From Tessaracoccus antarcticus (lineage in GTDB: Bacteria; Actinomycetota; Actinomycetes; Propionibacteriales; Propionibacteriaceae), in NCBI RefSeq assembly GCF_003688855.1, contig NZ_REFW01000001.1, forward strand, positions 124,001-188,000: a stretch of 64,000 nucleotides of DNA, written 5' to 3'. A model generated the notes under the pieces. That model saw nothing but the letters and a program-made list of their open reading frames with translations. It made no database searches and was not told where the DNA came from. A program made the translations under genes and the position numbers. Shown piece by piece: positions 1 through 8,603 of the stretch; positions within the stretch are counted from its first letter, which is position 1, and each line of letters begins with the position of its first letter.

Positions 1-2
1 GT

Positions 3-200
3 GCCTTCCTCGGCATCTACCCCACCACCACCGCCACGAAGTTCGGCACCATCTCCATGAAGGTCTCAGCGGGACCCGAGCCGAAGCCCGAACCGAAGCC
101 CACCCCGCCATCGGCTCCGCCCGTCGTCACCCCGGTTGTCCCACCGCCGGCGGCAACGCCGGCTGTCACACCGCCGGCCACGCCCGGCACCAACGGCTGA
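3..200 (+). CDS. Penicillin-binding protein, C-terminal end (partial)
   Basis: Only the last 65 codons are in the window. The visible part starts AFLGIYPTTTATKFGTISMK, then becomes a Pro/Ala/Thr/Val-rich tail with PEPKPEPKP repeats and stops at 198-200. A proline-rich tail after the transpeptidase domain is common in actinobacterial class A penicillin-binding proteins. The next gene is a metallophosphoesterase whose ATG overlaps this stop (TGATG). The order PonA2-type PBP then metallophosphoesterase is known from actinobacteria such as Mycobacterium, and that is the main reason for the call. No catalytic motif can be seen here, so the identity rests on context and tail composition. Confidence 0.55.
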   Translation, partial: AFLGIYPTTTATKFGTISMKVSAGPEPKPEPKPTPPSAPPVVTPVVPPPAATPAVTPPATPGTNG

Positions 201-1132
201 TGGGGCCGCGTCCCGGTCACGTCCTGGGTGCCCTCGGTGGTGCAGCCCTCGGGTGCTTCGCATGGGGACTGGTGGAGGCCAACCTCTTCACGGTCCGCCG
301 CCTGGAGGTTCCCGTCCTGCCACCGGGGGGCAGGACCCTCCGGATCCTGCACGTCTCCGACCTGCACCTCACGTCGAAGCAGCACTTCAAGCTGGACTTC
401 ATCCGCAGCCTGGCGTCCCTGCGCCCCGACCTGGTGGTGACCACGGGCGACAACATCGCCGACGCCGACGCCATCTTCCCGCTGATGGCGGCATGGAACA
501 GCCTCCGGTTCACCCCCGGTGTGTTCGTGTTCGGGTCCAACGACTATTACGCCCCCGCCTTCAAGAACCCCGTGAAGTACATCCTCGACGGGCGTTCGCG
601 CCCCGCCGAGGACCCGAAGGAACTCCCGTGGCGGACCCTGCGCGACAAGATGACCGGCGTCGGGTGGAAGGACCTCACCCACCGTCGCGAAACCCTGGAG
701 GTCAACGGGTACAAGATCGCCTTCCGCGGCACGGATGACGCGCACCTGGGGCGCGACGACTACTCGGCCGTGGCTGGCCCCGCCGACCCCACTGCCGACC
801 TCAACATCGGCGTCACCCACGCCCCCTACCTGCGCCTCCTGGACGGGATGACCGCCGATGGCATGGACCTGATCCTGGCCGGCCACACCCACGGGGGCCA
901 GGTCTGCGTCCCCGGCTATGGCGCTCTGGTCACCAACTGCGACCTGGATCCGGCCCGCGCGAAGGGACTGTCCTCGCACACGCACGGCGGCCACACCTCC
1001 GCGCTGCACGTCTCAGCTGGTGTGGGCACGTCCCCGTTCGCGCCGTACCGGTTCGCCTGCCGCCCCGAGGTGACGTTGCTGACCCTGGTGCCACGCCCGG
1101 TCGGTTTCGCGACTGATGAACCGGTGAGCTAG
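200..1132 (+). CDS. Membrane-anchored metallophosphoesterase (calcineurin-like, YkuE type)
   Basis: This is a 310-residue protein. A hydrophobic stretch at about residues 7-25 probably anchors it in the membrane. The metal-binding motifs of calcineurin-like phosphoesterases appear in order: DLH (D54, H56), GDN (83-85), GSND (112-115, in place of the usual GNHD) and GHTHGG (228-233). Such enzymes hydrolyse phosphoester bonds using a two-metal centre. The substrate is unknown; cell-envelope phospholipids or lipid-linked intermediates are possible given the PBP neighbour. The start overlaps the PBP stop, so the two are probably translationally coupled. The GSND variant is shared by actinobacterial relatives as I recall them, so I do not read it as a defect. 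Confidence 0.88.
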   Translation: MGPRPGHVLGALGGAALGCFAWGLVEANLFTVRRLEVPVLPPGGRTLRILHVSDLHLTSKQHFKLDFIRSLASLRPDLVVTTGDNIADADAIFPLMAAWNSLRFTPGVFVFGSNDYYAPAFKNPVKYILDGRSRPAEDPKELPWRTLRDKMTGVGWKDLTHRRETLEVNGYKIAFRGTDDAHLGRDDYSAVAGPADPTADLNIGVTHAPYLRLLDGMTADGMDLILAGHTHGGQVCVPGYGALVTNCDLDPARAKGLSSHTHGGHTSALHVSAGVGTSPFAPYRFACRPEVTLLTLVPRPVGFATDEPVS

Positions 1133-1135
1133 TAT
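1130..1135 (+). promoter_or_regulatory. Possible -10 box for tRNA-Pro
   Basis: TAGTAT fits the actinobacterial TANNNT -10 pattern and lies 27 nt before the mature tRNA 5' end. It overlaps the stop codon of the phosphoesterase gene. I see no good -35 box, so this is weakly supported. Confidence 0.35.
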
Positions 1136-1161
1136 TTCCGATGGCTCGGTGACGAGTCGAT

Positions 1162-1238
1162 CGGGGTGTGGCGCAGCTTGGTAGCGCGCGTCGTTCGGGA
1201 CGACGAGGCCGCAGGTTCAAATCCTGTCACCCCGACCA
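1162..1238 (+). tRNA. tRNA-Pro (anticodon CGG), CCA encoded
   Basis: A complete cloverleaf can be folded by eye. The acceptor stem is CGGGGTG with CACCCCG. The D arm holds GCGCAGCTTGGTAGCGC. The anticodon stem CGTCG/CGACG encloses loop TTCGGGA, with anticodon CGG at 1196-1198. The T arm is GCAGG-TTCAAAT-CCTGT. The discriminator base A1235 is followed by an encoded CCA at 1236-1238. A CGG anticodon reads CCG proline codons, which are frequent in this genome. It stands alone between the phosphoesterase and a terminator hairpin. Confidence 0.96.
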
Positions 1239-1242
1239 GCAT

Positions 1243-1280
1243 GACGAAGGGCCCGGACCAATCGGTCCGGGCCCTTCGTC
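1243..1280. terminator. Strong bidirectional hairpin terminator
   Basis: A perfect 17-bp stem (1243-1259 with 1264-1280) has a 4-nt AATC loop. It starts 4 nt after the tRNA CCA on the + strand and 15 nt past the stop codon of the convergent amylase-pullulanase gene on the - strand. It can end both transcripts. There is little T-tract on either side, as is usual for high-GC actinobacteria. Confidence 0.85.
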
Positions 1281-1295
1281 GTTGCCGTTCACGTC

Positions 1296-4200
1296 CTACT
1301 TGAACCTCACGATGTTGTTGAACAGCCAGCCGTTGGTCCAGTAGTACGTGCGGTTGCCACCCGCCTCCACCCTGGATGCGATGTAGCTGGCCCAGATGAA
1401 GCTGCGGCAGCCGTTGCGACCGGTGGCCGGGGTGTCGCACTCGGTACGCCACTTCCGCCCCTCGGTGGACGTCCACTCCCCCGCGTGCCCCAGCGGGTTG
1501 CTGGTCCACTGGGAGCGCTTCATGTAGGGCAGGTACGTCATGTTGTTGAAGTACCAGCCCGTGCTCGGCCGGAAGGCACCGTTGACGTAGGAGACCTGGG
1601 TGGCCCAGATCGACGTACGGCAGCGGACCGTCTGCGAATACGGCTCACACGTGGTGAACCACTTCCGCCCGTTCACGTCGTGGTACCCCGGCGTCGAATA
1701 CAGATCACTCTGACCCGATGTCGGCTTCACAGTCGGTGTCGCCGTGGGGGTGGCCGTTGCCGTCGGTGATGCCGTGGGCGTGGGCGTGGGTGTCGGTTCG
1801 ACGAGCGTCGCCTTCTCCACGAGCATCGCCGCCGTACGCGCCGGGACGGTGAGGGTGCCGTCGGCGGCCACCCACCCCGTCGCCTTGACGACGGCGTCCT
1901 GGCCGCCGGCCTGCACCTCGCTGAGCGCGAACTGGCGACCCGCCAGTGCCGGCACCTTCGTGGTGATGGTCCCCGGCGTGGCGTTGATGGCCACCAGGAC
2001 CCCGTCGAGGTCCTCATCGACGTCGACGGCGAACGCGCCGGATCGGTCATCCACCGCCATCAGGACGAGTCCCGGCACCTGGTCCGTGCCGGACCCGGGG
2101 AAGGTGACGCGCTCACGCACGAGGGCGTCGGTGCCAAGACTCAGCAGCGGCGTCGACTTCCGCAGACGGAGCAGGTCCAGGGACTGCGCCAGCGACGCCT
2201 CCATGGCCGCCTTGTCCGGTTTCAGGGCCGGGTTCTCGAGCAGCGGCTTCATGACGGGCCACTTCTCCCCGTTCTTGTCCTTCACGGGCAGGCCGGTACC
2301 GAACGTGTTGCTCTCCAGGCTCCAGTCGACGGCGTTGAAATGGTCGCCGGAGTTGTACGAGTCACGGTCCAGGGACTTGGACCGCAGGATCTCGGTGCCG
2401 GCGTGCCAGAACGACGGCGACTGCCCCAGCGCGACCGTGGCCAGGGAGATCGTGTTCATCCGTACACGATCAGCCATGGAGGTCCCCACGGGGAGCTTCA
2501 TGATGGCGAGGTCGTACAGCGTCTCGTTGTCGTGGGCGTCGACGTAGTTCACCGACTCCTGAGGCATGCTCGAGAACCCAGCCGGTTGCCCGTTGTAGTC
2601 GAGCTCGGATCCCTTCTTCACGGTCCCGTCGGCAGCCAGGAAGGAGTAGTCCTTGAGGTTGCCGGCCATGCCGAGGCGGACGAGGTCGCTTGAGTGCTTG
2701 AGCGCTGCCAGCTGCTCGGCGCCGGTCTGGGTGGAGAGACCGTTGGGGTCGGTGTAGAGCCCCGTTCCGAGTCCCTGGTTGACGCGGTGGTCCTCGTCGA
2801 AGGGGCCGCCGCCGTGAACTGCGTCGCGGAGTCGGTCGTTGAAGGCGCCGATGCCGGTGCCGTCGAGTTGGCCCTGCGTCGCCTGACGGAAGCGGGCGTT
2901 GTCGGCCACCTCACCGAAGTTCCAGCCCTCGCCGTAGAGGTAGACGGCGGAGCCGTCGATGCCATCGGTGGCCATCGTCAGCTCGTTGAGTGCGGCGCGG
3001 ACGGCCTCCATGTTGGCGCGGGAGTGGTGGCCCATGAGGTCGAAGCGGAACCCGTCCACGTGGTAGTCGCGGGCCCAGGTCACCACCGAGTCCACCATCA
3101 TTTTCTGCGCCACCTGGTTCTCCGTGGCCACGTTCTCGCAGCAGGTGGACGTCTCGATGACACCCGAGGCCGAGAGGCGGTGGTAGTAGCCGGGCACCAC
3201 TTTGTCGAGCACGGACTTGGCGTCCTGCCCCGAGGCGGCCGTGTGGTTGTAGACCTCATCGAGGACCACCTGCAGCCCCGTGTCGTGGAGTGCACCCACC
3301 ATCTCCCGGAACTCGTAGCTTCGCCTACCACCCACCTGGTTGGCGTCGGTGGCGTAGGAGCCCTCCGGCGCACTCCAGTGCAGCGGGTCGTAGCCCCAGT
3401 TGAAGGCGTCCTTGTCGGCGACGGCGGTGACGGCGGCCTGCTGATCCTCCGATGCCGACCCGGCGTCCGACGGGATGGCGGGGACGGCCTGCTGGGTGCG
3501 GTCCTCCGGGATCGTGGCGATGTCGAAGGTGGGCAGAAGGTGCACGGTGTCGATGCCCGCCTCCGCCAGCGTGGCAAGGTGCTGCATGCCGGTGGAATCC
3601 TTGCGGGTGAACGCCTTGTACGTGCCCCGCTCGGCTTCCGGCACGGATGCGTCGGCGATGGAGAAGTCGCGGACGTGCAGTTCCCAGATGGCGCGCGATG
3701 CGTCGTTGCGCACCGTCGGGGCCGCCACGTCACGCCACTGCTGCGGCGCGAGTTCCGGGTCGTCGAGGTCGACGAGGACCGAGCGCGTCGAGTTCACCGT
3801 CAGCCCCAGCGAGTACGGGTCGGTGACGTCGTTGGTCACCACCGCATCCATGGACGGCACGAAGACGTCGATGGACCACAGGTACTGGGAGTCCTTCCAG
3901 GACGCGTCGCCGGTGACGGACCACGTGCCGTCGTCGGACTGCGTCGCCTCCACGGCCACGGGGTCACCCGCACCCCCGGCGGGCCAGCGGTGGAGCGACA
4001 CGTCCTTGGCGGTCGGGGCCCAGACGCGCAGCGTCGGGATGCCGTTGGTCCAGACGGGACCGAGGTCCACGTTCTCGACGGCGTCCCCGTAGAGGGCGTC
4101 GAGGACAGGTGCGATCTGCACGGATGTGGCCGCCCGCAGGACGTCACCATCTCCGGCACTGACCAGCAGTTCACCGGTCAGGAGGTCCGCCACGGCTGCG

Positions 4201-7200
4201 GTGCCCGGGACGGTGAGTGCAACGTAGTCCTTCAGCTGGGGGTACTGCGACACCAGGTCGGCGGGCAGAACGCCCCCGTAGGTCAGGGGGATGGTTTCGC
4301 CGCCCGTGACCGCGTCGCCGACGGTGACTCCACCGGCCGGGTCGTGATGCAGGGCCCACGTCAGGGTGGAGAGGTCGCCGGGGATCAGCGACGTCGGCCA
4401 CGCCATGGTGGTCGGGGTCAGCCACTGGGCCCACGCCTGACCGACGCCCGCCAGGGGCGGGTTGGCAACCTCGATGCTCAGCAGATGGGAAGTCTCGTCG
4501 TAGACGGCCTTCACGGTCTCCCCTGCGCCGACGGTGAACTGGTAGTTGCCGCCTCCGGGGGCACCGCCCACCCCATAGTTCACATCCCAGGAGCCGCCCA
4601 CGGCCACCTTGATCTCGTAGCTGCCAGCGGGCAGGGCGTCGCTCTGGTACACCCAGGTACCGTCGCCCAGCGGCCGCATGGCGGTGGCGATGCACTCGGG
4701 CTGCCAGTCGGCCGAGCACCCGAGCTCCGACTGCCACGTGCCGGGAAGCGTCACCATGGCGGACACGTTGACGACCCAGGACAACTTGGTCAGGGGGTCG
4801 TGGAAGAACCGCACGGGCGTGCCGTCGGTGGTGTAGGTCATGTTGCCACCGCCGGCGACACCGTCGGCACCGTAGCTCTCGTCCCAGTTGCCGCCGTAGG
4901 CCACCTTCCATTCATAGGTGCCCGCCGGGATGGTGAAGACGCCGCTGTAGAGGCCGGATCCGTCCAGGGTCAGGGCGGCTTCCGCGCAGTCCGGTTGCCA
5001 GTCGGCCGCGCACCCCATGTCGGAGTTGTGAGTTCCGGGAACGGTGACCTCCACTGCGCCGGGCACCTCGCCACCGTCGGCGGGGGCCAGCGAAAAGTCC
5101 TGCCCCACCCAGACCAGGGCGGAGTCGCCGGCGATGGTGTCGACGCCCGTCGTGACGGCACGGACCTCGACGGGGGTGCCGACGGCGAGCGAGGCCACGT
5201 CGCCGTAGACACGCGGGGTGTCGTCCTCGGCCACGCCCATGGTCGTCCACGTCGACGAGTCCTCGAACGTGCGCATGGCGAACGTCGTCTCCGCCCAGCG
5301 GTTCAGGTCGATGGTGGCCGTCACAGGGGCGGTGTCACCGGTGATGGCTGCACCATCGGTGAGGTCCAGTGCGATGGCACCAGTGCTCGCCGCGACCGTG
5401 CGGTCGGCCTTCAGCACCACGCTCGAGAGCGCCGGCACCGTGAGGGAGACAACGCCCTCGGCGTCGGCCGTGACGGCGCTGCCGCCGCGCACGGACGCGT
5501 AGGCGGCAGACGGGGTGAGCGTGGTGACGTCGACGGTCTTGTCCGTGGTGGCGTTGTTGACGCCCACCAGGTACTCGACCTTCTCGTCGCGGTCAACGCG
5601 GGAGAACGCGTAGACGCCGGCGCCGGCGGTGGAGAGGCGCTCGTACTGGGCACCGTCGGCCAGGGCCGGATTCTCGGCCCGGAGCTGCGCCATGTCGGCG
5701 ATGCCCTCATAGAGCGCAGTGTCGGTGTCGTAGCGGTCAGCGGTCCCGACGACGTCACCGTTCAGCAGCGGCTGCGTGGCGTAGGAATCAACGCTGGTGC
5801 CGAACATGTCCTGTCGGGCGGCCTTGTCGCCGCCCGTGCCGACGAAGCCCTGCTCGTCGCCGTAGTAGACGACGGGCTGGCCGCGGGTCAGATACATCAA
5901 CTCGTGGGCCAGTGCGGAGCGCTTCTCGGGCTGGTCCGAGTCCTTCACGAAGTACCCGATGCGGCCCATGTCATGGTTGCCGAGGAACGTGGGCAGGGTG
6001 GCGGCGGAGGTGTCGGACGTCAGGTACAGGTCGTCGCCCGCGAACAGCGAGGACAACCCCTTGGTGCTGGACCCCTTCGCGAAGTTGGTGGCGGCGGACT
6101 GGAAGGTGAAGTCCAGGGTGGCGTCCATGTCGGTGCGGCGCAGGTACGGGGCCAGCTTGGCGGGGTCCGCGTCGTAGACCTCACCGAACATGAAGAAGTC
6201 GGGGTTCACGGCTGCGGCGTGCGCCGCGAGGGCGGCCGTCCACTTCTCCCAGAACTCGAAGTTGACGTGCTTGACGGTGTCGATGCGGAAGCCGTCGACG
6301 CCCATGTCCATCCACGAGGTGTAGATGTCCACCATGCCGTCCACCACGGTGGGGTGCTCCGTCATGAGGTCGTCAAGGCCCACGAAATCGCCGAGGGTGA
6401 CGGACTCGCCCTCCCACGTCGAGTCGCCCCGGTTGTGGTAGAGCGTCTCGTCGTTGAGCCAGGCGGGGGTCTTCGTCACGCCGGCGCGCAGCGTGGGGGT
6501 GTAGGGGAAGGAGACGTTCGCGTCGAGGGCGGGCCACACGGCGGAGCCCGCCAGTGCGGCGATGTCGATGACGTTGCCGGCCGCGTCCTTGTACGGGGAG
6601 GTGGCCACGGGGATGTAGGAGTACTCACCCTCCTCGTACTCGATGCCGTCGGCCGTGTGGTTGGTGATGATGTCGAAGTAGACCTTCATGCCGCGCTCGT
6701 GTGCGGCGTCGGTCAGCGCGGCCAGGGCGTCGTTGCCCCCGAGGTGCGGGTCGATGGTGGTGAAGTCGGTGATCCAGTACCCGTGGTAGCCGGCGGACAC
6801 GTCGTCGCCTGCGCCCTGGACGGGCCTGTTCGTGAACGACGGGGTCAGCCAGATGGCCGTGGTGCCCAGCCCCTGGATGTAATCGAGCTTGTCGACGAGG
6901 CCCGTGATGTCCCCGCCATGGTAGAACCCCTCGTCGGTGGGGTCGAAGCCGTTGGCGAGGCGGTCCCCGACGATGCCGCCGGTGTCGTTGGTCGGGTCGC
7001 CGTTGGCGAAGCGGTCGGTCATGACGAAGTAGAAGTTCTCCACGTCCCCCTCGCGGACCGCCGGCTGGGCGATGGTGTCGTCACCGGGTACGTCCTTGCC
7101 CGTGGGAAGCAGCTCGGGCCCCGTGACACCGATGCGCCCAGTGGCGGCGTCGTAGGAGAAGGTCAGGTCCATGTCGCGAGGGAGATTCAGCCTGGCGTTG

Positions 7201-7523
7201 TCGCCAGCGGCGTTGTTGGCACCGACTGCCCGATCCCAGTCGCCGTCGAGCACGATCTTGAAGTCATACTGACCCGCCGGAACGGCGTAGTCGGCGGTGT
7301 AGACACCACTTCCCGGGTCCTCCTCCACCAGCCTGGTCAACTGGCAGGCAGGGTCCCAGTCCGCGGCGCACCCGAGTTCGGACTGGAAGGAGCCCGTGGC
7401 CACCACCTGCAGTTCGGCGGCAGCCGCGGGCGCGGTGGCGCCGGGCGACACCAGCCCCGCGACGACCAGCGGGAGTGCCGTGAGGGCAGCCAACAGTTTC
7501 CGGGATCGGGTTTCGAGCGACAC
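1296..7523 (-). CDS. Secreted bifunctional alpha-amylase/pullulanase (two GH13 domains, three X25 modules, C-terminal Cys-repeat module)
   Basis: This 2075-residue protein has a signal peptide (about 1-36, ending APAAAAE). An X25-like starch-binding module follows (about 40-130). The first GH13 domain (about 163-560) has D415 (GFRID), E448 (FGE) and D518 (NHD). After an all-beta stretch come two more X25-like modules (about 828-918 and 924-1020), a pullulanase N2-like region and a CBM48-like part (about 1160-1260). The second GH13 domain is of pullulanase type, with D1495 (GFRFD), E1532 (GEGW) and D1665 (HDNE). A Pro/Thr linker (about 1895-1930) leads to a duplicated Cys module (1936-2075). 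The likely role is extracellular cleavage of alpha-1,4 and alpha-1,6 bonds of starch or glycogen. GTG start; the RBS AAGGAG lies 6 nt upstream. All six GH13 catalytic acids are present, so both halves look active. Confidence 0.93.
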   Translation of the reverse strand: MSLETRSRKLLAALTALPLVVAGLVSPGATAPAAAAELQVVATGSFQSELGCAADWDPACQLTRLVEEDPGSGVYTADYAVPAGQYDFKIVLDGDWDRAVGANNAAGDNARLNLPRDMDLTFSYDAATGRIGVTGPELLPTGKDVPGDDTIAQPAVREGDVENFYFVMTDRFANGDPTNDTGGIVGDRLANGFDPTDEGFYHGGDITGLVDKLDYIQGLGTTAIWLTPSFTNRPVQGAGDDVSAGYHGYWITDFTTIDPHLGGNDALAALTDAAHERGMKVYFDIITNHTADGIEYEEGEYSYIPVATSPYKDAAGNVIDIAALAGSAVWPALDANVSFPYTPTLRAGVTKTPAWLNDETLYHNRGDSTWEGESVTLGDFVGLDDLMTEHPTVVDGMVDIYTSWMDMGVDGFRIDTVKHVNFEFWEKWTAALAAHAAAVNPDFFMFGEVYDADPAKLAPYLRRTDMDATLDFTFQSAATNFAKGSSTKGLSSLFAGDDLYLTSDTSAATLPTFLGNHDMGRIGYFVKDSDQPEKRSALAHELMYLTRGQPVVYYGDEQGFVGTGGDKAARQDMFGTSVDSYATQPLLNGDVVGTADRYDTDTALYEGIADMAQLRAENPALADGAQYERLSTAGAGVYAFSRVDRDEKVEYLVGVNNATTDKTVDVTTLTPSAAYASVRGGSAVTADAEGVVSLTVPALSSVVLKADRTVAASTGAIALDLTDGAAITGDTAPVTATIDLNRWAETTFAMRTFEDSSTWTTMGVAEDDTPRVYGDVASLAVGTPVEVRAVTTGVDTIAGDSALVWVGQDFSLAPADGGEVPGAVEVTVPGTHNSDMGCAADWQPDCAEAALTLDGSGLYSGVFTIPAGTYEWKVAYGGNWDESYGADGVAGGGNMTYTTDGTPVRFFHDPLTKLSWVVNVSAMVTLPGTWQSELGCSADWQPECIATAMRPLGDGTWVYQSDALPAGSYEIKVAVGGSWDVNYGVGGAPGGGNYQFTVGAGETVKAVYDETSHLLSIEVANPPLAGVGQAWAQWLTPTTMAWPTSLIPGDLSTLTWALHHDPAGGVTVGDAVTGGETIPLTYGGVLPADLVSQYPQLKDYVALTVPGTAAVADLLTGELLVSAGDGDVLRAATSVQIAPVLDALYGDAVENVDLGPVWTNGIPTLRVWAPTAKDVSLHRWPAGGAGDPVAVEATQSDDGTWSVTGDASWKDSQYLWSIDVFVPSMDAVVTNDVTDPYSLGLTVNSTRSVLVDLDDPELAPQQWRDVAAPTVRNDASRAIWELHVRDFSIADASVPEAERGTYKAFTRKDSTGMQHLATLAEAGIDTVHLLPTFDIATIPEDRTQQAVPAIPSDAGSASEDQQAAVTAVADKDAFNWGYDPLHWSAPEGSYATDANQVGGRRSYEFREMVGALHDTGLQVVLDEVYNHTAASGQDAKSVLDKVVPGYYHRLSASGVIETSTCCENVATENQVAQKMMVDSVVTWARDYHVDGFRFDLMGHHSRANMEAVRAALNELTMATDGIDGSAVYLYGEGWNFGEVADNARFRQATQGQLDGTGIGAFNDRLRDAVHGGGPFDEDHRVNQGLGTGLYTDPNGLSTQTGAEQLAALKHSSDLVRLGMAGNLKDYSFLAADGTVKKGSELDYNGQPAGFSSMPQESVNYVDAHDNETLYDLAIMKLPVGTSMADRVRMNTISLATVALGQSPSFWHAGTEILRSKSLDRDSYNSGDHFNAVDWSLESNTFGTGLPVKDKNGEKWPVMKPLLENPALKPDKAAMEASLAQSLDLLRLRKSTPLLSLGTDALVRERVTFPGSGTDQVPGLVLMAVDDRSGAFAVDVDEDLDGVLVAINATPGTITTKVPALAGRQFALSEVQAGGQDAVVKATGWVAADGTLTVPARTAAMLVEKATLVEPTPTPTPTASPTATATPTATPTVKPTSGQSDLYSTPGYHDVNGRKWFTTCEPYSQTVRCRTSIWATQVSYVNGAFRPSTGWYFNNMTYLPYMKRSQWTSNPLGHAGEWTSTEGRKWRTECDTPATGRNGCRSFIWASYIASRVEAGGNRTYYWTNGWLFNNIVRFK
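1299..1718 (-). repeat. Tandem Cys-repeat module, C-terminal in the amylase-pullulanase
   Basis: These codons (residues 1936-2075) encode two copies of a unit of about 65 residues. The shared pattern is G-R-x-W-x-T-x-C, 8-9 residues, C-R-[ST]-x-I-W-A-[ST], then a loop ending W-x-F-N-N-[MI]. Copy 1 is NGRKWFTTC...CRTSIWATQ...GWYFNNMTY. Copy 2 is EGRKWRTEC...CRSFIWASY...GWLFNNIVRF. Each copy has two cysteines that could form a disulfide after export. The same two-copy module begins the secreted C5-epimerase-like protein at 28998-29396. I cannot name a described family for it; a wall- or polysaccharide-binding role is inferred. Confidence 0.8.
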
Positions 7524-7554
7524 TTCAGACTCCTTCGTCCACGCGCGTCGTCCG

Positions 7555-7589
7555 GAGCGTCAACGCTCGCGGCACATGAGCGCATGCTA
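7555..7589 (-). promoter_or_regulatory. Promoter and LacI-type operator of the amylase-pullulanase gene
   Basis: On the - strand TAGCAT (7589 to 7584) fits a -10 box and would start transcription near 7577, about 54 nt before the start codon. Just downstream lies the perfect inverted repeat GAGCGT-TG-ACGCTC (7568 to 7555). Its central spacing resembles LacI-family operators, which often control starch and maltose genes in actinobacteria. Binding there would block transcription. No regulator gene is in the window. Confidence 0.45.
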
Positions 7590-7674
7590 CGCGAAGGGGG
7601 GTCAGCAAGGTCCCGAATGGGATCATCCCGCGACGGGCCTTCCTCGGCGCCACCGTCGTCGCCGCCAGCAGGGG

Positions 7675-8364
7675 TCACCAGGTGGCGAGGGCACCACCGG
7701 CATCAAGGCAGGGGATGTCGGGCAGGCCCTTGGGAATGTTGTTGTCGGCCATCTCCGTGCACTCCACCACGCTCTGCATGGCCATCAGCGTCTCCCACTT
7801 CCCATCCACCTTGCCCCAGATGCTCTGGGAGCCGCCGCAGCCGGGGGCGAAATCCTGCCCCGCCGCGTAGCCGTCGGCGTGGAACGCCAGGACGGTGAAC
7901 TCGCTCTGGCAGCCACTGGCGTCAGGGGTGGACACGCGCTCGGCGACGAACGCGCGGAAATCGGCAGTCGTCTGCGTGAGTCCCTTTGCCTCGGCCGCGG
8001 TCTTCACGGTCACCTCCATGCTCACCCACGCCCCACCGGCTGGCGCACTGGTGACGGCCTCCGACGGCGGCGGCGGCGCGCTGACCGGGGGCGGTGCGGT
8101 GGCGGTGGGTGGAGCCTCGGAGGAGGCCGAGGGTTCGCCCGTTGACGGCACGGGCGGGGTCGTCTCCGCCGGCGCGCTCGAAACGGGGATTGGCGCCGTG
8201 GTGGCGGATTCGACGGGCTCGCCGCTGGCCACGGGCTCGGGAGTGGTGGCAGTGAGCGTCGGCGATGCGGGTGACCCGGTTCGTTCCACGTCCGTGGTTC
8301 CGCCACTGCAGCCAGCCAGGAGGAGTCCGCCGAGGGCAATGGCCGAGAGTGTCCGCTTCATCAT
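7675..8364 (-). CDS. Putative lipoprotein of unknown function
   Basis: The product starts MMKRTLSAIALGGLLLAGCS, a typical lipoprotein signal with lipobox LLAGC, so it should be lipid-anchored outside the membrane. A long Thr/Pro/Ser/Glu-rich linker follows, then a C-terminal domain of about 120 residues with four cysteines (DASGC, APGC, VVEC, DIPC) that may form two disulfides. I do not recognise the domain. I chose ATG 8364 because it fits the signal peptide; a GTG at 8382 would add six residues before it. It is transcribed away from the MFS gene and stops about 150 nt before the amylase-pullulanase start, on the same strand. Confidence 0.75.
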   Translation of the reverse strand: MMKRTLSAIALGGLLLAGCSGGTTDVERTGSPASPTLTATTPEPVASGEPVESATTAPIPVSSAPAETTPPVPSTGEPSASSEAPPTATAPPPVSAPPPPSEAVTSAPAGGAWVSMEVTVKTAAEAKGLTQTTADFRAFVAERVSTPDASGCQSEFTVLAFHADGYAAGQDFAPGCGGSQSIWGKVDGKWETLMAMQSVVECTEMADNNIPKGLPDIPCLDAGGALATW

Positions 8365-8556
8365 GGACCCAGCAAACCACACGGGGCTTCAGGCAGGACT
8401 CGCCCCCCGGTCTGCCGGGTGCACGGCCCTGCAACGTCGGGGCCAACGTCGCCCCCGCCACGGGTGGACCAGCGTCGGGGCCGCCGGGTCTGGGCGGCGT
8501 CGAGGCGCTGGCAAGGAGGGACGACGACACCGACCTCAGCATCGGGGCGCCGCACC

Positions 8557-8562
8557 TAGACT
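8557..8562 (+). promoter_or_regulatory. -10 box of the MFS transporter gene
   Basis: TAGACT fits TANNNT and would give a leader of about 35 nt that carries the GGAGA ribosome binding site at 8591. The rest of the 8365-8603 gap shows only short G/C-rich direct repeats (GTCGGGGCC) and no gene. Confidence 0.5.
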
Positions 8563-8603
8563 GAGCGCGGCCCTCTGCCGTCCGCCCACAGGAGAGTTCA
8601 TCC

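Noticed and set aside
2694-7898. A 1734-codon open frame on the + strand opposite the amylase-pullulanase
   Set aside because: It is made of Val, Gly, Arg and His runs without any motif and mirrors the codon bias of the real - strand gene, which has a signal peptide, catalytic residues and a ribosome binding site.
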